Source of the DNA: Blautia coccoides
Lineage (GTDB): Bacteria > Bacillota > Clostridia > Lachnospirales > Lachnospiraceae
DNA length: 64,000 nt
Reading direction: 5' to 3'
Assembly: GCF_034355335.1 (NCBI RefSeq)
Contig: NZ_CP136422.1
Span: 5,182,501-5,246,500, forward strand
Of the stretch, positions 17,105 through 25,496 are shown one piece after another. The notes below the pieces were generated by a model that was not told the origin of the DNA, did no database searches, and worked only from the letters and a program-made list of their open reading frames with translations. Made by a program: the position numbers and the translations under genes. Each line of letters opens with the position of its first letter. Position 1 is the stretch's first letter.

Positions 17105-18621
17105 AACTATTGATCGTAGATGACGAGGAAATGATCTGCCAGGCGATCGCCAATATCATTGACTGGAAATCCTATAATATCCAATTAGTGGGGACGTGTA
17201 CAGATGGGGTGGAGGCCTACCACACCATACTGGATGAATGTCCGGATATTGTGATAACCGATATCCGCATGCCCGGCATCTCGGGCCTGGAACTGATCGA
17301 AAGGATCAACCGTACGGATCTATGTACGCAGTTTGTGATCCTCTCCGGATACGGAGAATTTGAATATGCCAAGAGGGCCATGAAATGTGGTGTTCAGCAT
17401 TATCTGCTGAAGCCCTGCACAGAGACGCAGATCATTGACTGCATTCAGGAAGTCACCAAGGATTACTATAAGATCGCATTTGCAGGGGATCTGAAGCCGG
17501 AGCAGGACAGCCGGGCTTTCCATAATCTGCACAAAACTCTGATCCGGAATATGATACGGGAGGGAATCTCCTGTGACCAGGTGACGGATACCTTTTTTGA
17601 CCTGTACGAGCATTATATCAATCTGACAGACGTGCCTTATCAGTTCTGCAGTGTCTATTATCTGGAGGAAAAAAATCTGGCAGGATGCCTGGAACAATTC
17701 GATGACTACTGCCGGGAAAACATGCCGGAGGTGGAGCGCTACGCCGTCTACATACAGAATGTTCTCCTGGTCTTCTTCCCTAATTTTGAGACTTCTTATG
17801 CGCAGCTTGACAGTTTTTTCAAAGGCCTGGCTTTTCCCGGACAAACTGTATCTGTAGAGTACAGCCGTATGAGATATGCCGATCTGAAAACACTGCTCAC
17901 CATGCTGATCAAGAAATTGAAACGATATGATATCCTTTATTTTATAGACAACACAGAGGCTGTTCCCAATTTTAACTACGGGCAGATCGTGGACCGGGTG
18001 AATCGGCTGATCCCCGTATTAGCCCATAAAAATGCTGAGGGCAGAGAAGAGACCATGATGGAATTGAAAAAGATACTCTCCGCCATTTCCAACAAGGATT
18101 TCCTGCTGCAGCTCTCCGATAATATCATCATTTCCCTGGGAACACAACTGCCCTCCCACACACTGCCGGAAATCACGGATTTCCTGTACAAGCTCCACAA
18201 AGAGGAGGATGCTGTTATCATTGGTGAATCTGTGCTGGATTATATCAATAAGCTTTCCGAGGTACAATCCTTAAGCACCAAACAGTACAGCCCCTTTATC
18301 TCACGGCTGATGGACTATATTTATGAACACTATTCCAATCCTGATCTGACACTGAAATGGATCTCTGAGAATTATCTATATATGAATGTGAACTACGTAA
18401 GCCGCTGCTTTACCAAAGAGACAGGGGAAAAGTTCTCGGGATTTCTTATGAAGTTGAGAGTGCAGAAGGCAAAAGAGATTTTGGCTGCCCGGGATAATGA
18501 GCAGATACAGAATGTAGCGCAGCTTGTGGGGTGTGGAAATACGCCTTATTACTTTAGTAAGATTTTCAAGAAATGTACGGGGCTGACGCCCTCGGCTTAT
18601 GTGAAGAAGATGAGTAAGTAA
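17098..18621 (+). CDS. YesN-type response regulator with AraC DNA-binding domain
   Basis: A 507-residue protein: receiver domain at 1-120 (DDEE near residue 9, phospho-acceptor Asp in VITDIRMPG, Lys in LLKPCTE), a long middle region (about 130-400), and a C-terminal pair of helix-turn-helix motifs of the AraC type ending in YYFSKIFKKCTGLTPSAY. The ATG at 17098 overlaps the kinase stop and has GGAG upstream. It is the expected partner of the kinase and activator of the ABC/GH67 genes. Confidence 0.94.
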   Translation: MLKLLIVDDEEMICQAIANIIDWKSYNIQLVGTCTDGVEAYHTILDECPDIVITDIRMPGISGLELIERINRTDLCTQFVILSGYGEFEYAKRAMKCGVQHYLLKPCTETQIIDCIQEVTKDYYKIAFAGDLKPEQDSRAFHNLHKTLIRNMIREGISCDQVTDTFFDLYEHYINLTDVPYQFCSVYYLEEKNLAGCLEQFDDYCRENMPEVERYAVYIQNVLLVFFPNFETSYAQLDSFFKGLAFPGQTVSVEYSRMRYADLKTLLTMLIKKLKRYDILYFIDNTEAVPNFNYGQIVDRVNRLIPVLAHKNAEGREETMMELKKILSAISNKDFLLQLSDNIIISLGTQLPSHTLPEITDFLYKLHKEEDAVIIGESVLDYINKLSEVQSLSTKQYSPFISRLMDYIYEHYSNPDLTLKWISENYLYMNVNYVSRCFTKETGEKFSGFLMKLRVQKAKEILAARDNEQIQNVAQLVGCGNTPYYFSKIFKKCTGLTPSAYVKKMSK

Positions 18622-18681
18622 TGGTTTTCAAACTGTACAGAAAAATCATGGCAAAGCTTCGTTTACTTGCCAATGAGCCGC

Positions 18682-18717
18682 AAAAAAAGCCACGTTCTAA
18701 AGACCGTGACTTTTTTT
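18682..18717. terminator. Bidirectional terminator after the response regulator
   Basis: AAAGCCACG and CGTGACTTT form a stem with one wobble, flanked by A-run on the left and TTTTTTT on the right. It ends the kinase/regulator operon; on the other strand it lies beyond the amidohydrolase stop at 18859. Confidence 0.75.
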
Positions 18718-18858
18718 GCCTCAATTCAGTTTTCTGCAGACATTACACAAGACAGCTTTTCAGAACCGCCTTTCGTGTCTCTTGTTCCCCTTTAGCAGCA
18801 AGGATTTCCAGTGTCCAAACAGAGCTGTCCACCTGAGCGGTCGTATAGATCCCTACGT

Positions 18859-20079
18859 CTATATTACCCCTGGCGATTCCCAGTAGGCCCGGGGTGCATG
18901 TTCCCATTCAGGCATACCCAGCGCCATGGGATTATAGACGATCTCCCCGGCTCTTATTGTCATAATGCACTCCAGTTTTTTGTTCCCCCGCATGGATGCG
19001 TGTCCCGCGTCTGCAAATCCAAAATCACCTTCCCTGATGTCAAGCAGCGCAATATCTGCCTCCCCACCGATTTTCAGGTCTCCCAGTTCCTCGTGTCCAA
19101 TGATCTCTGCAGGCCGTTTTGTTGTACGGTAAATAACTTCTTCTATGGGCATTCCCATATTCAGGTATTTTGACATGACATGAAGCAGATCAATCACAGG
19201 ACCATTCACATTGTCCAGATACAGATCTGTGGATATGGTATCCGGATAAAAGCCCTGTTTCAGAGCCGGCACCGCATTGCGGAACCAAAAGCTTCCCGCA
19301 CCATGTCCAAGATCAAAAATCACGCCTCTATCCCTTGCCCGAAACATAAATTCCTGTACGTTTCTGTTTGCATCCAGAATGGGGAACTGCTGGGCATATA
19401 CATGTGTATGAATGTCCCCCGGTCTTAACTTTTCCAGTATCAGATCAGGATACGTCCGCCACGGAAGATTAGGCTGGAAATCCGCCATCACCGGCTTCCC
19501 GCACAGTTCTCCGGCTTTTACCGCCTGTTCCACGGACTCCCAGGCAGGATGTCTGCTGTCCACAGGCTTCCCCACCCAGTAATGGGCTGTTTTAATACCT
19601 GCCACACAGTCATACGTTCCGGCTATGGCAGCTGCAATTTCCGGCTGAAATTCCTGTATATCCTGTTCGGACTCCAAATTGACCATTCCGCCGGACGCAA
19701 TATTGACAAAAGCAAATATCTTTAATTTGGAACGATCGATCACGCTTTCCTTAAACTGTAAGATATCGCGGCTTCCGCATGTACCTGCATCCACACAGGC
19801 CGTCACTCCGGACCGGAACATATGGGCCTCCCCCTGTATTGTAGGAAGCCCGTCCTCCTCAAATGGAAATCTGGGATAAATATGACAGTGCATATCAACC
19901 AGTCCCGGTGTCAGCAGATACCCACTGACTTCTAAAACTTTTTCCCCTTCCTCTGCCGGAATTTCTTTTTCCAGACCTCTGATCTTACCATCTTTTACAG
20001 CAACATCAAACACACCATCCATATTTCTGGACGGGTCCAGCACTCTTGCTCCTTTTAAGATTAAATCATATTTTTTCAT
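18859..20079 (-). CDS. Amidohydrolase/deacetylase family metallohydrolase
   Basis: About 406 residues of the amidohydrolase superfamily (EF_0837/AHA_3915-like group). Metal ligands can be placed: HCH in GLVDMHCHIYP near residue 60, a candidate carboxylated Lys in AGIKTAHYW, His in DIHTHVYAQ, His in DLGHGAGSFW and Asp in TISTDLYLD. These enzymes hydrolyse N-acyl groups; the natural substrate of this group is not established. ATG at 20079 with AGAGGA upstream is chosen over an ATG at 20115. It closes an operon with AGE-type, SelA-like and SDR enzymes; its role is probably deacylation of an amino-sugar acid (inference). Confidence 0.88.
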   Translation of the reverse strand: MKKYDLILKGARVLDPSRNMDGVFDVAVKDGKIRGLEKEIPAEEGEKVLEVSGYLLTPGLVDMHCHIYPRFPFEEDGLPTIQGEAHMFRSGVTACVDAGTCGSRDILQFKESVIDRSKLKIFAFVNIASGGMVNLESEQDIQEFQPEIAAAIAGTYDCVAGIKTAHYWVGKPVDSRHPAWESVEQAVKAGELCGKPVMADFQPNLPWRTYPDLILEKLRPGDIHTHVYAQQFPILDANRNVQEFMFRARDRGVIFDLGHGAGSFWFRNAVPALKQGFYPDTISTDLYLDNVNGPVIDLLHVMSKYLNMGMPIEEVIYRTTKRPAEIIGHEELGDLKIGGEADIALLDIREGDFGFADAGHASMRGNKKLECIMTIRAGEIVYNPMALGMPEWEHAPRAYWESPGVI

Positions 20080-20143
20080 ATGCAGTCCTCTTCTTATTCC
20101 CTGTACTATTGTCAATCGGCAACTTTTACAATCACCTACATCT

Positions 20144-21310
20144 CTACGGAGTGCAATGAATATTGAGCAGTGTATATAAATTCATAAAACACCTGGGCAC
20201 ATGGTACGGACCCTTTAGCTCAAACCCTTTGGCGTCCATATAAATGCTGTTATCACGATGGAGAACCGCATACCATTCCCCATATTTTCTGTCTCTGAAA
20301 TACTTCTCCACATAATCGAACTCTTTCATAAAATATTGAAAATGACGTTCATTTTCATTGTACAGTGCGCTCATTGCAAGAGCATAAAGCCCCTCTGCCT
20401 GTACCCACCAGATCTTATCGTCCCACCGTACTGGATTTCCTGCATAATCATTCTCTTCAAAAGCCTTCTCCGGATAGTGTTCAAGAGCATCCACATTCTG
20501 GTAAAACCCTCCAAACTCCCGGTCATAGCAGCTGTCTATTACCCAATCCAGCACCACTCCTGCTCTCTCCAGAATTGATCTGTCCCCCAACTCCAGACCT
20601 GCTGTCATGGAAAACCAGAGGGCTTCCATCGTATGCCCTGCATCGATCACCCTTCCAGACCCCTCCAGAAGAGGTTCTCCCGAAATGCTGATATATTCAA
20701 AAGGCTTGTTATACCGGTCACTGGCAAATTCATAGAGTGATTTATGTACGCACTCCTCCAGCACGCTTCTGTAGGTATCTCCATATAATTTACGGCTTTC
20801 CAGAGCTACGATGAGAGTCATGAAATTCACTGCGTGTTTCTGGAATCCTTGTGGTATCCCTTCCCGGCTTAATACTTCCTGTCTTTTTACATTCTCAAAG
20901 AGAATCTCTGTCAGCCTTTTTGCAATCCCGGCCTCTCTCTGCCATTTCTCACCCCGCCGTTTTAATGCCAGAACATACGCATACAGCCCCTTTACCATAA
21001 AGTGGTCTGTAAAGATGGATACAGGACCTTCCAGTACATTTCCTTTGGTATCCATCATCTGACAGAATCTTCCGTCTGGGTTACAGAATTCTGTATCTAA
21101 CGCTTTCCTCCCCGCCTCTGCAATAGAAAACCATTCCTCCTTTTCTTCCATCTCATTATAAAGAGTTGCAAAGGTATGCATTGTCCTACCCACAAACCAG
21201 CCGGGACGGATGTCCTTTGTTTTTCTCCCCTCTCTGTCATAGCAGATGGTGTAACCGAATCCGCCTTCTGCTCTTACCCTCTGTTCCCAAAAAGGAATTA
21301 TCTCCCCCAA
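20144..21310 (-). CDS. N-acylglucosamine 2-epimerase (AGE) family enzyme; start uncertain
   Basis: At least 388 residues forming an (alpha/alpha)6 barrel of the AGE/cellobiose-epimerase family. Recognisable segments are GWFVGRTMHTFATLYN, the His in VIDAGHTMEALWFS, KIWWVQAEGLYAL, and KGPYHVPRCFMN at the end. These enzymes isomerise or epimerise free sugars. The only ordinary start codon in frame is TTG at 21310 with a poor ribosome site, yet the same frame continues upstream for about 30 codons with family-like sequence (EEELKRCLHVIEQELLGEII). The nearest ATG (21358) is one base out of frame. Either a rare start is used or one base has been lost or gained near there. Confidence 0.88.
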   Translation of the reverse strand: MGEIIPFWEQRVRAEGGFGYTICYDREGRKTKDIRPGWFVGRTMHTFATLYNEMEEKEEWFSIAEAGRKALDTEFCNPDGRFCQMMDTKGNVLEGPVSIFTDHFMVKGLYAYVLALKRRGEKWQREAGIAKRLTEILFENVKRQEVLSREGIPQGFQKHAVNFMTLIVALESRKLYGDTYRSVLEECVHKSLYEFASDRYNKPFEYISISGEPLLEGSGRVIDAGHTMEALWFSMTAGLELGDRSILERAGVVLDWVIDSCYDREFGGFYQNVDALEHYPEKAFEENDYAGNPVRWDDKIWWVQAEGLYALAMSALYNENERHFQYFMKEFDYVEKYFRDRKYGEWYAVLHRDNSIYMDAKGFELKGPYHVPRCFMNLYTLLNIHCTP

Positions 21311-21451
21311 AAGCTCTTGTTCAATAACATGCAGACATCTTTTCAGTTCCTCTTCATGGTTCCTTATAAATACATTTCTTTCGATTTTGTAACACCCCTT
21401 TCATTTAGTGCATTATTACTAATTTATCTCCATTTCTGATTTTCCAGAATT

Positions 21452-21465
21452 TGCAAACGTTTACA
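21452..21465 (-). promoter_or_regulatory. LacI-type or catabolite-response operator before the AGE gene
   Basis: On the minus strand TGTAAACGTTTGCA fits the cre consensus and is almost identical to the site at 24501-24514 before the LacI gene of this operon. It lies between the SelA-like and AGE genes, suggesting an internal regulated promoter or a roadblock site. Confidence 0.6.
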
Positions 21466-21483
21466 TTTGATTGTAAAAAAATA

Positions 21484-22581
21484 TCACAACAGCTCTGACA
21501 ATCTATCTCCCACGATAACAGCCTCTTCGTCCGTCAAGTTCAGAGGACTGATGTATATGGTATTTTCTTGGGGAATGATTCCTATAAAGATACCGTTTTC
21601 CCTCATTTTTACAGCTGTCTCTTCCGCTTTGCCCTTTTGTTTCAATTCACAGAACAGACGCGGGTAATCCTGTCCCACGGGGCCTTTGGGAACGATTCTG
21701 GTCCGCAGAACACTGTCTTTGCCTTTTATTTTATTCTGTATAGTGATATTTCTGCGGTTCATTTCCTCTTTATTCTTTTCATGGTCCAAAGAGCAGTATT
21801 GTTTTACTGCCATATAAAGGCCAGCCATGGCTTCCCGGGATGTTTTGCATGAACGGCATATGCCGTGGGTAGGCGAGCCAAATTTTCTGCAGTTTTGTAT
21901 ATACTCCCGCTTTCCTAAAATCAGACCGCTGTCCTGGGGACCGCATAGGGTCTTGCCCCCGCTGAAGATCACCATATCTGCCCCCATCTCTGTAAATCTC
22001 CACAGGTTTTCAACCGGAGGAAGCTGTGCTGCTGCGTCAACCACCACGGGAATTCCTTTTTTATGTGCTGTCTCGATGGTTTTTTTCAGACTCAGGGAAC
22101 CTCTCTGATACAGAGTAGAGGCAAAGTAAAATATACCTGCTGTCTTTTCGCTGATCCTCCCCTCCAGTTCAAATTCCAATGTCTCGTCAGCGTCTCCAAT
22201 CTCAACTATTTTTGCTCCTGATGTTTCTATGGCTTTGTCATATGCATTTCGCTGTGCTCTCATGACAATGAATTCATTTGGCAGATTCTGCGTATCAGGC
22301 AGTTTTCCGTAGTGGTACGGATTTCCTTTTGTCATGCACACACAGGCTGCAAGCAGTACTCCTCCTGACGCTCCGTTGGTAAAATAGGCACCTTCATTGC
22401 GGGTCATCTCTGCTGTCCTGTCACCCAGGATCCCCTGCAGTTCATCCATATCAACAAATGCGCCCGCAATCTCCTCCATTGCCCTGAGTGTCAGGGGTGC
22501 CATACGGCTTCCTCCGTATATAGTATATGTATCATGCGCGTTGATGCAGCGCCTTACTCCCAGCTCCTGAAATATATCCAT
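21484..22581 (-). CDS. SelA-like PLP-dependent enzyme (DgaE-type ammonia-lyase group)
   Basis: A 365-residue fold-type I PLP enzyme. The N-terminal LGVRRCINAHDTYTIYGGSR, NGASGGVLLAACVCMTKGNP, the PLP-ring Asp in PVVVDAAAQLPP and the Schiff-base Lys in SGGKTLCGPQDSG are typical of the selenocysteine-synthase-like family that includes D-glucosaminate-6-phosphate ammonia-lyase. A true SelA is unlikely because no selenoprotein genes are near and the protein is about 100 residues too short. With the neighbouring amidohydrolase it matches a recurring gene pair; a likely job is removing ammonia from an amino-sugar acid. Confidence 0.87.
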   Translation of the reverse strand: MDIFQELGVRRCINAHDTYTIYGGSRMAPLTLRAMEEIAGAFVDMDELQGILGDRTAEMTRNEGAYFTNGASGGVLLAACVCMTKGNPYHYGKLPDTQNLPNEFIVMRAQRNAYDKAIETSGAKIVEIGDADETLEFELEGRISEKTAGIFYFASTLYQRGSLSLKKTIETAHKKGIPVVVDAAAQLPPVENLWRFTEMGADMVIFSGGKTLCGPQDSGLILGKREYIQNCRKFGSPTHGICRSCKTSREAMAGLYMAVKQYCSLDHEKNKEEMNRRNITIQNKIKGKDSVLRTRIVPKGPVGQDYPRLFCELKQKGKAEETAVKMRENGIFIGIIPQENTIYISPLNLTDEEAVIVGDRLSELL

Positions 22582-22598
22582 CTTCTTTCCCCCTGTCC

Positions 22599-23390
22599 TT
22601 AATGAGCCTTAATACTTGCCCCTCCGTCAACCAACAGCGTCTGTCCCGTTACATATGCCGATAAGTCACTGGCAAGATATAATACAGCATACGCGATATC
22701 CTCCATTTTTCCCGGCGGGAGAGGCTGCATATTATCCAGCATATCCCAAAATGCGTCCCGCTTTTCACCTTCCGGATATGTATGGATCTCATCCATCATC
22801 ACATCACTCAAAATCAGCCCCGGCGATACATTGTTCACCCGGATACCGTAAGGTGCATAGTCCAGTGCCATGGCCCTTGCAGTGGCGTTCACCGCCCCTT
22901 TTGTGCCGGCATAGATATCGAACCCCGGCATGGTCACAGTTCCGTGAATAGAAGAGATATTGACGATATTTCCAGACTTATTCTCCATCATAGACGGCAG
23001 AAACTTTCTGCTGAAATATATGCCGCTCATATAATTGGTCATTAACATCTTTTCGATCAACCGGTCAGAACATTGGTGCAAAGGATGCTGCTCATTTATT
23101 CCCACTGTATTTACCAGGATGTCTATTCCACCCTCCCGGCTCAGTATCTCATCGCATGCCCTCTCGATATCCTCTTTTTTTGACAAATCCGCTACAAATC
23201 CTTTGGAGGAGGGTGACAGTTTCTGTATCTCTTTCATAGTCTCAGACAATGTCTGCTCATTCCGGCCTCCCACAAAAACCCGGGCACCCTGCTGTGCAAA
23301 CAGCATGGCAGTCTCCCGCCCTATCCCTCTTGCCCCCGTGGTGATAACTGCTTTCTTTCCATCCAGAAGACGGTTAAAATCCAATTTCAT
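22599..23390 (-). CDS. SDR family NAD(P)-dependent oxidoreductase
   Basis: About 263 residues of a classical short-chain dehydrogenase: cofactor motif TGARGIG near residue 18, NTVG in the NAG position (slightly unusual), catalytic Ser in NISSIHG, Tyr-x-x-x-Lys in YAGTKGA, and a C-terminal GQTLLVDGG. The ATG at 23390 is the second of two adjacent ATGs and has better spacing from AAGGA. The gene overlaps the LacI gene's end region by 12 bases only if the upstream start is used. It probably oxidises or reduces the sugar acid handled by this operon. Confidence 0.9.
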   Translation of the reverse strand: MKLDFNRLLDGKKAVITTGARGIGRETAMLFAQQGARVFVGGRNEQTLSETMKEIQKLSPSSKGFVADLSKKEDIERACDEILSREGGIDILVNTVGINEQHPLHQCSDRLIEKMLMTNYMSGIYFSRKFLPSMMENKSGNIVNISSIHGTVTMPGFDIYAGTKGAVNATARAMALDYAPYGIRVNNVSPGLILSDVMMDEIHTYPEGEKRDAFWDMLDNMQPLPPGKMEDIAYAVLYLASDLSAYVTGQTLLVDGGASIKAH

Positions 23391-23401
23391 CATATCCTTT
23401 C

Positions 23402-24442
23402 TTAAATACCTCCACAATATCCAACAGTTTCTTTTTCGATCAGCTTTGTTTCATATACATGTCTTATTAATTTCGCCTCCTCGGGATATTCCAATTGTTC
23501 TGCCAATATATGAATGCTGTCCTGCCCTATCTGATAAAGAGGCTGTTCTACAGAAGTGATCAGCGGCCCGCGATATCCGTCAGGCAGGATCCTCTGGTTG
23601 TCAAATCCGATAATGGAAACATCCTCTGGCACCCTGAGACCGCTGTCCATCACTGCTCTCACAGCAAAACTGGCTATAGCATCATCGGAACAGAACACAG
23701 CGCTTGGCCTGTTGTCAAGTGATATGAGCATTTTCATTTTGTCATAGCCACTGCAGTAATCCGTAGAGGTATACTGTATATAGCCTTCTTTAATCTCCAG
23801 ACCCGCATCTCTTATGCAGTCCAGATATCCGTTCATACGCTCCTGTGTCACTTTTTTGTTTGGATTACCGCAGATATGGGCTATCTTCTTATGTCCTCTC
23901 TGCATAAGATGCTCCACAGCTTTTTTACTTCCGCCGTAATTATCTATCAGAAGCTTATTGCAGCTGCATTCCCTTACATCATTCTCTATCATTACATAAT
24001 CTACATGATTGCTTTCTTTTAGATAATCCAGGACCTTCCTGTCATTGAGATAGGAACCATATAGGACCACCCCGTCCACAACCCCATTAGTTAAATATTT
24101 TACATAGTTCTCCTTGCTGTCAGCATCCCCGCCGAGAACACTGCAGAATATCACATTGTACTTTGTCTGCTGTGCTCCATGCTCAAATCCTTTGATCAGG
24201 TCATAAAAGAAAGGATCATGTAGATTATTGACTACCACTCCAATGCAGTTTGTCTTCCTTTTCACCAGAGACCTGGCCGCGTGGTTGGGGCTGTATCCCA
24301 GTTCACGGATGGTATTCTGAACCAGTTCCCGCATCTCAGGTTTTACATTTTCGCTGTTATTGATAACTCTAGAAACTGTGGCAAGCGAAACATTGGCTGT
24401 CCTCGCCACATCCTTAATACTCACAGTTTTTCTTGTTTCCAT
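23402..24442 (-). CDS. LacI family transcriptional regulator
   Basis: About 346 residues: helix-turn-helix at 5-30 (VSIKDVARTANVSLATVSRV) with hinge helix (NHAARSLVKRKT), then a periplasmic-binding-like effector domain. The start at 24442 follows AGAGGA and is where LacI proteins normally begin; an open frame extends upstream through the promoter and is not coding. A strong promoter and a palindromic operator precede it, implying autorepression. It heads the operon with the SDR, SelA-like, AGE and amidohydrolase genes. Confidence 0.94.
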   Translation of the reverse strand: METRKTVSIKDVARTANVSLATVSRVINNSENVKPEMRELVQNTIRELGYSPNHAARSLVKRKTNCIGVVVNNLHDPFFYDLIKGFEHGAQQTKYNVIFCSVLGGDADSKENYVKYLTNGVVDGVVLYGSYLNDRKVLDYLKESNHVDYVMIENDVRECSCNKLLIDNYGGSKKAVEHLMQRGHKKIAHICGNPNKKVTQERMNGYLDCIRDAGLEIKEGYIQYTSTDYCSGYDKMKMLISLDNRPSAVFCSDDAIASFAVRAVMDSGLRVPEDVSIIGFDNQRILPDGYRGPLITSVEQPLYQIGQDSIHILAEQLEYPEEAKLIRHVYETKLIEKETVGYCGGI

Positions 24443-24500
24443 ACTTTTCCTCTGTTCAATTCCTTTTATGTAAAATGTGTAATCAACTGATTTTAATTCC

Positions 24501-24514
24501 TGAAAACGTTTACA
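24501..24514 (-). promoter_or_regulatory. Operator at the LacI gene promoter
   Basis: TGTAAACGTTTTCA on the minus strand lies just after the -10 box, about +3 to +16, a position where bound repressor blocks transcription. It fits both a LacI-family palindrome (central CG) and the cre consensus, so CcpA is an alternative binder. Confidence 0.65.
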
Positions 24515-24523
24515 TCTATCTGC

Positions 24524-24552
24524 ATCATATAGCATTAATCCATACTTGTCAA
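24524..24552 (-). promoter_or_regulatory. Promoter of the LacI/SDR/SelA-like operon
   Basis: TTGACA (24547-24552), 17 bases, TATGAT (24524-24529) on the minus strand. Confidence 0.8.
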
Positions 24553-24624
24553 CTATCTCCCGTATTTTATTGTGCATTTCGCACCAATACACAAATAAAG
24601 TAATCATTTTTTATGCATATAACA

Positions 24625-24661
24625 CAAAAAGCCCCTGCCGGCAAAAAACCGTCAGGGACTT
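24625..24661 (-). terminator. Terminator of the uronate operon
   Basis: Minus strand GTCCCTGACGG and CCGGCAGGGGC form a stem with small mismatches, followed by TTTTT, 13 bases past the stop of the discoidin-type gene. Confidence 0.8.
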
Positions 24662-24673
24662 CCATTATATTTC

Positions 24674-25459
24674 TTATGCCTCCGTCCCATACACTTCCAA
24701 CTGCACAAGTGCCGGAAATGGGGAAGGTTCCTCTGATTTTATCAATTCTCCGATCTGTAGCCATTCCATTTTCTTCTTCTCAAAAGTAAATTCCTGGGCC
24801 TCTCCTGTCTTTTTCAGTTCCAGTTCCATGGTACTGCCGTCCGAAAACGTGACCGTGGCCTTTTTCCACCAGTTATCATGTGGATAGTCTGCCCTTGTAT
24901 AAAGAATAATGCGGTCAACTTCCACCATCCGTCCGAACTCCAGTTTGATCGCTGCGTCTGTACGCCGGTTGATCCCCCAGGATTCATATGGCCATTCCCC
25001 GTGGCAGGCCGCTGCAGTAATACCGTCTATGGCATTCATAGCCGCAAAGACAGATTCCCCTCTAGTCTCCACATTGGCTGACGCGTGGGGGTAACAGTTT
25101 GTCTCCCCGTGGCAGTCATTTACGTTTAGCGCCAGGTTCCGGTATGCCTCATATTCAAAAGGATAGGCCTTCCGGATGTGGATCAGATGTCTGCTTCCTG
25201 AAAATGTCTTGGGAGACATATTCACACGTTTTTCTCCGAAAGGAATTTTATACCACATATCTCCTGTCAGATATACCAGGGAATGTCCTCTTCCGTCATC
25301 CAGGGACAGCCAGTAAAAGGCCGGTGTGTCAGACGCTTCCACTACGATCTGATCCCCTTCCATGTATTCGGCACAGTAGGGAAGATTCACTTCCCGCTCA
25401 CTGCGGGCAACTGCCAGTGTGAAGCCGTTTTTATCCTGTACTTTTAAACTGATTGACAT
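24674..25459 (-). CDS. Cytosolic protein with a discoidin (F5/8 type C)-like domain
   Basis: A 261-residue protein with no signal peptide. Residues 1-105 form a beta-rich N-terminal part (DQIVVEASDTPAFYWLSLDD). Residues 110-261 look like a galactose-binding or discoidin domain: NALNV-like start, ANVETRGESVFAAMNAIDG, ESWGINRRTDAAIKLEFG, VDRIILYTRADYPHDNWWK, then a final ALVQLEVYG. Such domains bind carbohydrate and are normally exported, so the cytosolic location is odd. It is the last gene of the kduI operon, 37 bases after the RpiB-type gene; it may be an enzyme of the pathway rather than a binding module. Function not established. Confidence 0.7.
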   Translation of the reverse strand: MSISLKVQDKNGFTLAVARSEREVNLPYCAEYMEGDQIVVEASDTPAFYWLSLDDGRGHSLVYLTGDMWYKIPFGEKRVNMSPKTFSGSRHLIHIRKAYPFEYEAYRNLALNVNDCHGETNCYPHASANVETRGESVFAAMNAIDGITAAACHGEWPYESWGINRRTDAAIKLEFGRMVEVDRIILYTRADYPHDNWWKKATVTFSDGSTMELELKKTGEAQEFTFEKKKMEWLQIGELIKSEEPSPFPALVQLEVYGTEA

Positions 25460-25496
25460 TTCATACCTCTGCTCTTTTCTATATTTAACCTAATAT

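Noticed and set aside
21484..22581. True selenocysteine synthase (SelA)
   Set aside because: Too short, no selB or selenoprotein gene nearby, and the neighbours point to amino-sugar acid catabolism.
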